Assembly: GCF_026262505.1 (NCBI RefSeq)
Contig: NC_067205.1
Coordinates: 1,860,001-1,924,000 of the forward strand
Direction: 5' to 3'
Length of the DNA stretch: 64,000 bases
DNA from: Trichomonas vaginalis G3
Lineage: Eukaryota; Parabasalia; Trichomonadida; Trichomonadidae
Part shown: piece after piece, positions 60,387 through 64,000 of the stretch
Position numbering within the stretch: position 1 is the first letter of the stretch
Layout of the letters: each line of letters begins with the position of its first letter
Program-made: the position numbers and the translations under genes
Notes under the pieces: model-generated
Told to the model about the DNA's origin: nothing
Databases searched by the model: none
What the model saw: the letters and a program-made list of their open reading frames with translations, nothing else

Positions 60387-60884
60387 CTCGATAAAATTAT
60401 TGAAAACGCAAAGATTACTGATTTAACTTCAGTTTTCATTAGCGCTATATTTTAGTTGTTAAAATGTTACATATTGTTACTACTTTATGATATTTTTCTT
60501 CTATATTTTTCATTATGCTCAATCTAAAATGGAGTTGATTCATAGTTTGATAGCAGTACTTAATAAACTTAGTAAATACATCTATGTGGAGCATGCTGTG
60601 AATGATTCAGATACTAATTTTTTAAGAGTTATAATTTTCCTGATTCTCTCTCAAGGGCAATTGCGAAATGTTTCATGAACGTACTTGGAAGGAAATGCCC
60701 TATCGAAATATTGTTACACTTTATAAAATATAATACTCTTATCAGTAAATTCACCTTGATTAGTAGTAGGATAGGATGGGTTGTGTGACTTTTTTTGTTA
60801 CATCTATATATAGACGATGCATTAAAATATATTTATTTATAAATCATTAAAAAATTAACATTAATTTTAAAATAATTTATTTTT
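60387..60884. other. Spacer and left border of the second Maverick
   Basis: The Rab 3' flank grades into AT-rich DNA. The Maverick border must lie here, but no inverted end can be recognised because the other end is outside the window. Confidence 0.45.
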
Positions 60885-60898
60885 TTATTCTTACATAA
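60885..60898 (+). promoter_or_regulatory. Shared leader TTATTCTTACATAA
   Basis: This sequence ends at the ATG at 60899 and recurs as TTATTCTTACATAAA (62726-62740) directly before the ATG at 62741. A T-rich tract precedes both. It differs from the TTTTGTATGTAAAGACA leader of the first Maverick. Confidence 0.6.
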
Positions 60899-61279
60899 AT
60901 GACCCAACAAGTAAAACCAGATAAAATAGATTATCGAATTTTAGAGGATGGTGTTCCTGTTTATATTCAAAGATTTAAAGGGAAGCAATATTATAGAATT
61001 GTTAATCCTGAATACATAAAACATTTATTTAAAAAGGAAGACTGTGAATTATTAAACGTTAATGAATATGAAACCAATAAATCAAAATTGAAATATAAAT
61101 ATATTGGAAGTGATGAAAGATGCAAAGATAAAGATAAAGTTTATACAGTTTCATATAATGAATGGAAAACCAATAAGATAAGAAAACATTTAGGAGATTA
61201 TGGGAAATGTTCTGAATTCTTTAAATCTAGTATATACGAGAGAGTAAAAGAAATTAGAAATAATTATTTTCATGAATAA
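60899..61279 (+). CDS. Maverick protein of unknown function, 126 aa
   Basis: A Lys/Tyr-rich soluble protein with a short HLFKKEDCELLNVNEYE segment that recurs in the next small gene. It ends in a helix rich in basic and aromatic residues. No family recognised. It is the first gene of the element, and its leader is shared with the 62741 gene. Confidence 0.55.
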   Translation: MTQQVKPDKIDYRILEDGVPVYIQRFKGKQYYRIVNPEYIKHLFKKEDCELLNVNEYETNKSKLKYKYIGSDERCKDKDKVYTVSYNEWKTNKIRKHLGDYGKCSEFFKSSIYERVKEIRNNYFHE

Positions 61280-61382
61280 AAGATTCACTACCATAATGAA
61301 ATAAAAAATAAAAATATTAAAAAATTAACATTAATTTTAAAATAATTTATTTTATCTTTTATAAAAGAAGCTATATATATAG

Positions 61383-61511
61383 ATGATGTCAGATATTCCG
61401 CGATTAATTAAACATTGTTTAAATCCTGAATGGGTTAAACTTCAATTTAAAAATGAAGATTGTGAATTATTAAATGAATATGAAAGCCAAAATAAGCTAA
61501 TGAAGTCATAA
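61383..61511 (+). CDS. Truncated paralogue of the preceding gene, 42 aa
   Basis: The frame contains CLNPEWVKLQFKNEDCELLN, matching NPEYIKHLFKKEDCELLNVN of the 126-aa protein. The upstream DNA (AAAAATTAACATTAATTTTA at about 61318) also repeats the leader of that gene. It is thus a tandem duplicate that has lost both the first part and the C-terminal half. Confidence 0.55.
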   Translation: MMSDIPRLIKHCLNPEWVKLQFKNEDCELLNEYESQNKLMKS

Positions 61512-61580
61512 TCAAAGACCTCATAAACTTTAAAAATTATGTCTCACATTTTTGAATAATTTATTTTTAATTCGTATGAA

Positions 61581-62690
61581 ATGAGCGTCAAAACTAACAA
61601 CGTTAAAAAATTAGGATTCACAAACGAGGAAATAAAGGATATATTAGATGAGATGTGTTATGAAGTTAGTAAATATTATTTAAGAAATTGTCAAAAATTT
61701 GCCGAGTTATTAAATGATTTAGATTATGATGGAAAAATGAATAAAGATGATGTTATAAATTTCTTATATCCCACATCTGAAGAAGAAAAACCTAAAGAAC
61801 CTGATGTTTTCCCTGAATATTATGAAGAACGGATTAAAGATGATGATGAATACAATGAAATTGAAAAACTGGAAAAAATAAGAGATGAAATAAATGAAAA
61901 AATTAAGGAATTAAGAGAAGTTGAAAAATATAATGAAAATGAAGTAGAGGGTTTAATGAATATCCCAGCTTCAGAATCAGCAGTTCAGAAATCTCATGAA
62001 GAAAGATATAAAAATTATGTCTCAGAATCAACACAAAATTTATTAGATGGTGAAATAGATGAAACACTTTCAGAAGAAGGTACTAAATTTATTCGTAAAC
62101 ATAAGTTACAATTTATTGATAATGAAAAATACCCTTGTATCTTACTTTCACCCCCTCTCGATTCTGAGAAATTCAAAAAAGCTCTTAAAAACGTGACATA
62201 TGCAACTAATACGATTAAGAAAGAAGATCATGATATTTACACAAATTATTATTTAAATAAATGCACAGGTGTTGATAAAGTTTTTGATTTGTTAGATAAA
62301 ATATCAAAAGAAACCATTGGAACATATAAAATTTTGTGTGATTGTGGTTTCATTATTGAAGATACCAATAATGTTTCATATGAAAGAACAGCACCGAAGG
62401 AAGACGAAGTTGAAAGGTCTATACCATTCGTTATTAAGAATATAAAAGATATGAAAACTTATAAACATTATATTTATTCATTTATTTCAGAAAAAATGGA
62501 AGCAACCCATAAAACATCTTCTCATCATTTTATAGCTATTCATACATTCCTTTTCAAAGTTGTGAAATTAAATAAGACAGGAATTATATTTAATGTATCA
62601 GGGTACGCATTCTTGAGTAAATTAAAATGTATTCGTCACGTCGCAGATGATAAAAATTTATGTGTTCTTAATTCATTTTATGGGCTTTAA
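61581..62690 (+). CDS. Maverick protein of unknown function, 369 aa
   Basis: The N-terminal 70 residues look like a helical domain with an EF-hand-like loop (DLDYDGKMNKDDVINFL, about 46-62). An acidic Pro/Glu-rich linker, a coiled coil (about 95-120), a helical region and a C-terminal domain with two Cys (CDCGF) follow. The loop has Asp at positions 1, 3 and 5 and a Gly, and could bind calcium, but only one such loop is seen. The frame is intact here; a broken copy is at 27675-28753, so the protein is conserved between elements. Confidence 0.7.
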   Translation: MSVKTNNVKKLGFTNEEIKDILDEMCYEVSKYYLRNCQKFAELLNDLDYDGKMNKDDVINFLYPTSEEEKPKEPDVFPEYYEERIKDDDEYNEIEKLEKIRDEINEKIKELREVEKYNENEVEGLMNIPASESAVQKSHEERYKNYVSESTQNLLDGEIDETLSEEGTKFIRKHKLQFIDNEKYPCILLSPPLDSEKFKKALKNVTYATNTIKKEDHDIYTNYYLNKCTGVDKVFDLLDKISKETIGTYKILCDCGFIIEDTNNVSYERTAPKEDEVERSIPFVIKNIKDMKTYKHYIYSFISEKMEATHKTSSHHFIAIHTFLFKVVKLNKTGIIFNVSGYAFLSKLKCIRHVADDKNLCVLNSFYGL

Positions 62691-62740
62691 AAAATAAACT
62701 TTATTTTTATTTATTTTTTAATTTTTTATTCTTACATAAA

Positions 62741-62923
62741 ATGAACAAAAACGGAACCGCTAAAATGAATGATAATCAAATTAGAGCAGAAGGTAGAAGG
62801 TTATTTAAACGCTTCTATAACATTCCTGATGGTGTTAATCCTAAAACTCGTAGAAGTTATTTAAATGAAGCAATAGATTCATATGAAGAAGGTTTGACAT
62901 TTCATCAGAAAGTGAGAGATTAG
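62741..62923 (+). CDS. Short ORF just before polymerase B, 60 aa
   Basis: It starts directly after the shared leader and ends 5 bases before the polymerase ATG. It is basic and helical. Because the leader belongs to this ORF and no separate leader precedes the polymerase, it may be the true N-terminus of polymerase B. A one-base frameshift near 62905 would join them; translational coupling is the alternative. Confidence 0.5.
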   Translation: MNKNGTAKMNDNQIRAEGRRLFKRFYNIPDGVNPKTRRSYLNEAIDSYEEGLTFHQKVRD

Positions 62924-62928
62924 CGAGA

Positions 62929-64000
62929 ATGTTAAATGTTAATATTGATTTCTATTATTGTGATCCTCAACCAGAAGACGTGGACATAAATAAGGTAGAC
63001 TTTCCATTAGTGGATTCAATAATGATAGATCCAGAATTTGAAACAGTAAATATTTTATTAACACAGAGTCCATGTGGAAAACTTCACGCTGACAGAATAA
63101 CAGACGTTGAAGCACTCACCGGCTATAGAGTTTGTCCATATTGTAAAGAAGAAGTTTATTCTATCCGTGATGATCCAGAAAGGAAAAACCAAAGAGAAGT
63201 TTTAAAGCATTGTGAGAAATGTAAAGAAAATAATGGAAGATTAATTCAAGACGTTCAGTTGCAAAAGACACAGCAACCATATGCACCACATATTACGAAA
63301 CAGAAGATATATCAGTGGTTATTAGCTCATAATTTGCAGAAATATTATAAACCGACAAGATATTATATTACTTTTGACTTTGAAACATTGGAGACTAAAG
63401 AAGAATTACAACTTTCTGAGTGTGCAACTTTGAATGCTTACTTAAAACCATTCATGGTATCATCAACGGTTAAATTAAATGATAAAACATATACGAGGAA
63501 TTTTTGCTTAACTTCGAGTGATTCTTTTATTTCTGATTGGATTGAGTTTTTATTTTCAACCTGTTCATTAGTTGTTGAATCAAATATTGAACAATATGAA
63601 GAATTATTGAAGTCGCAAACGGACCAAACGGCAGGGACTTTGTCCCATACATTAAATGAAAAACAGAAGGAAGCATTTAAAGAACTTCTAGATGAGGAAT
63701 TCAATAAAGTGAATATCATAGGTTTTAATTCGGGAAAGTTTGATTTAAATTTAATTCTTCGTGATTTAAACACTGCAAAATGGAAAATAAAATCAATGCT
63801 GGGTTCTTCTTCTCAATTTAAGCAAGTCATTGTAAAGAAAACAAACGCTCCATATGAATTGAGATTTATTGACATCAGAAATTATATAGCGAGTGGGACA
63901 TTAGACCAATTCACTCAAGATTTCGGAAACAATAAATCACGTGTTAAATCCTTTTTCCCTTATCAATTCATCACGTGGGAAAATTACGAAGAAAAATTAT
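62929..64000 (+). CDS. Protein-primed DNA polymerase B (partial, runs off window)
   Basis: Mavericks replicate with a protein-primed family B polymerase. The open frame of 357 codons is truncated by the window end. A Cys pair module (CPYCKEE ... HCEKC, about residues 70-100) comes first. The 3'-5' exonuclease motifs follow: Exo I ITFDFETLE (about 149-157) and Exo II IIGFNSGKFDLNLIL (about 264-278). The catalytic DxE and N..FD are intact. Exo III and the polymerase motifs would lie beyond 64000. Start uncertain because of the preceding 60-aa ORF. Confidence 0.9.
   Translation, partial: MLNVNIDFYYCDPQPEDVDINKVDFPLVDSIMIDPEFETVNILLTQSPCGKLHADRITDVEALTGYRVCPYCKEEVYSIRDDPERKNQREVLKHCEKCKENNGRLIQDVQLQKTQQPYAPHITKQKIYQWLLAHNLQKYYKPTRYYITFDFETLETKEELQLSECATLNAYLKPFMVSSTVKLNDKTYTRNFCLTSSDSFISDWIEFLFSTCSLVVESNIEQYEELLKSQTDQTAGTLSHTLNEKQKEAFKELLDEEFNKVNIIGFNSGKFDLNLILRDLNTAKWKIKSMLGSSSQFKQVIVKKTNAPYELRFIDIRNYIASGTLDQFTQDFGNNKSRVKSFFPYQFITWENYEEKL

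Larger units (their letters stand above)
60800..64000 (+). mobile_element. Second Maverick/Polinton, left part
   Basis: Polymerase B with its exonuclease motifs, the 369-aa gene shared with the fragment at 27675-29043, and repeated promoter-like leaders identify a Maverick. It continues beyond the window. It does not overlap in gene content with the first Maverick, whose polymerase is missing. Confidence 0.8.

Overview
The window looks like a nuclear contig from a parabasalid flagellate (Trichomonas or Tritrichomonas type). It is AT-rich, its protein-coding genes have no visible introns, and its 5' leaders are very short. Several genes carry an initiator-like TCAYTTTT just upstream of the ATG (DnaJ, kinase, subtilisin, phosphatase). 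About half of the DNA consists of DNA transposons, virus-like Maverick/Polinton elements and MITE-like repeats. This assignment is inferred from architecture; no species-diagnostic sequence such as rRNA is present.

Layout. 1-11.2 kb holds host genes (an unknown 282-aa protein, NAC-beta/BTF3, a tail-anchored DnaJ, a BAR-like protein, a TBC Rab-GAP). They are interspersed with a palindromic element (1457-4813) that contains a nested 2.1-kb element with a TTAA target duplication. 12.2-26.6 kb is a Maverick/Polinton with a packaging ATPase, a DDE integrase, capsid-like small genes, KilA-N proteins, a D12 methylase fragment and a very large fiber locus related to phage tail fibers. It has no visible polymerase and is frameshifted in many places. 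26.6-29.3 kb is a second copy of the palindromic element carrying a Maverick end fragment. 29.6-52.4 kb is a host block rich in glycosyltransferases (four GT61-like genes and one broken GT of another family). It also holds a DYRK-like kinase divergently paired with a DNAAF1-like ciliary LRR protein, a membrane-anchored subtilisin and a PPP phosphatase. 52.9-57.7 kb is a DNA transposon with 1.5-kb terminal inverted repeats built from 121-bp tandem units around a broken rve-type integrase. A chain of unrelated hairpins (57.67-58.17 kb) and a small MITE follow. A Rab GTPase lies at 59.8 kb, and from about 60.8 kb to the window end is the left part of a second Maverick with protein-primed DNA polymerase B.

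How the parts work together. The Maverick genes form a virus-like set for packaging, integration, capsid and receptor binding, with replication encoded by the second element. The host genes mainly serve vesicle traffic (Rab, TBC, BAR), flagellar assembly, signalling and surface glycan synthesis. Multi-copy elements carry many single-base frameshifts while most single-copy host genes are intact. This means either element decay or uneven consensus polishing of repeats.
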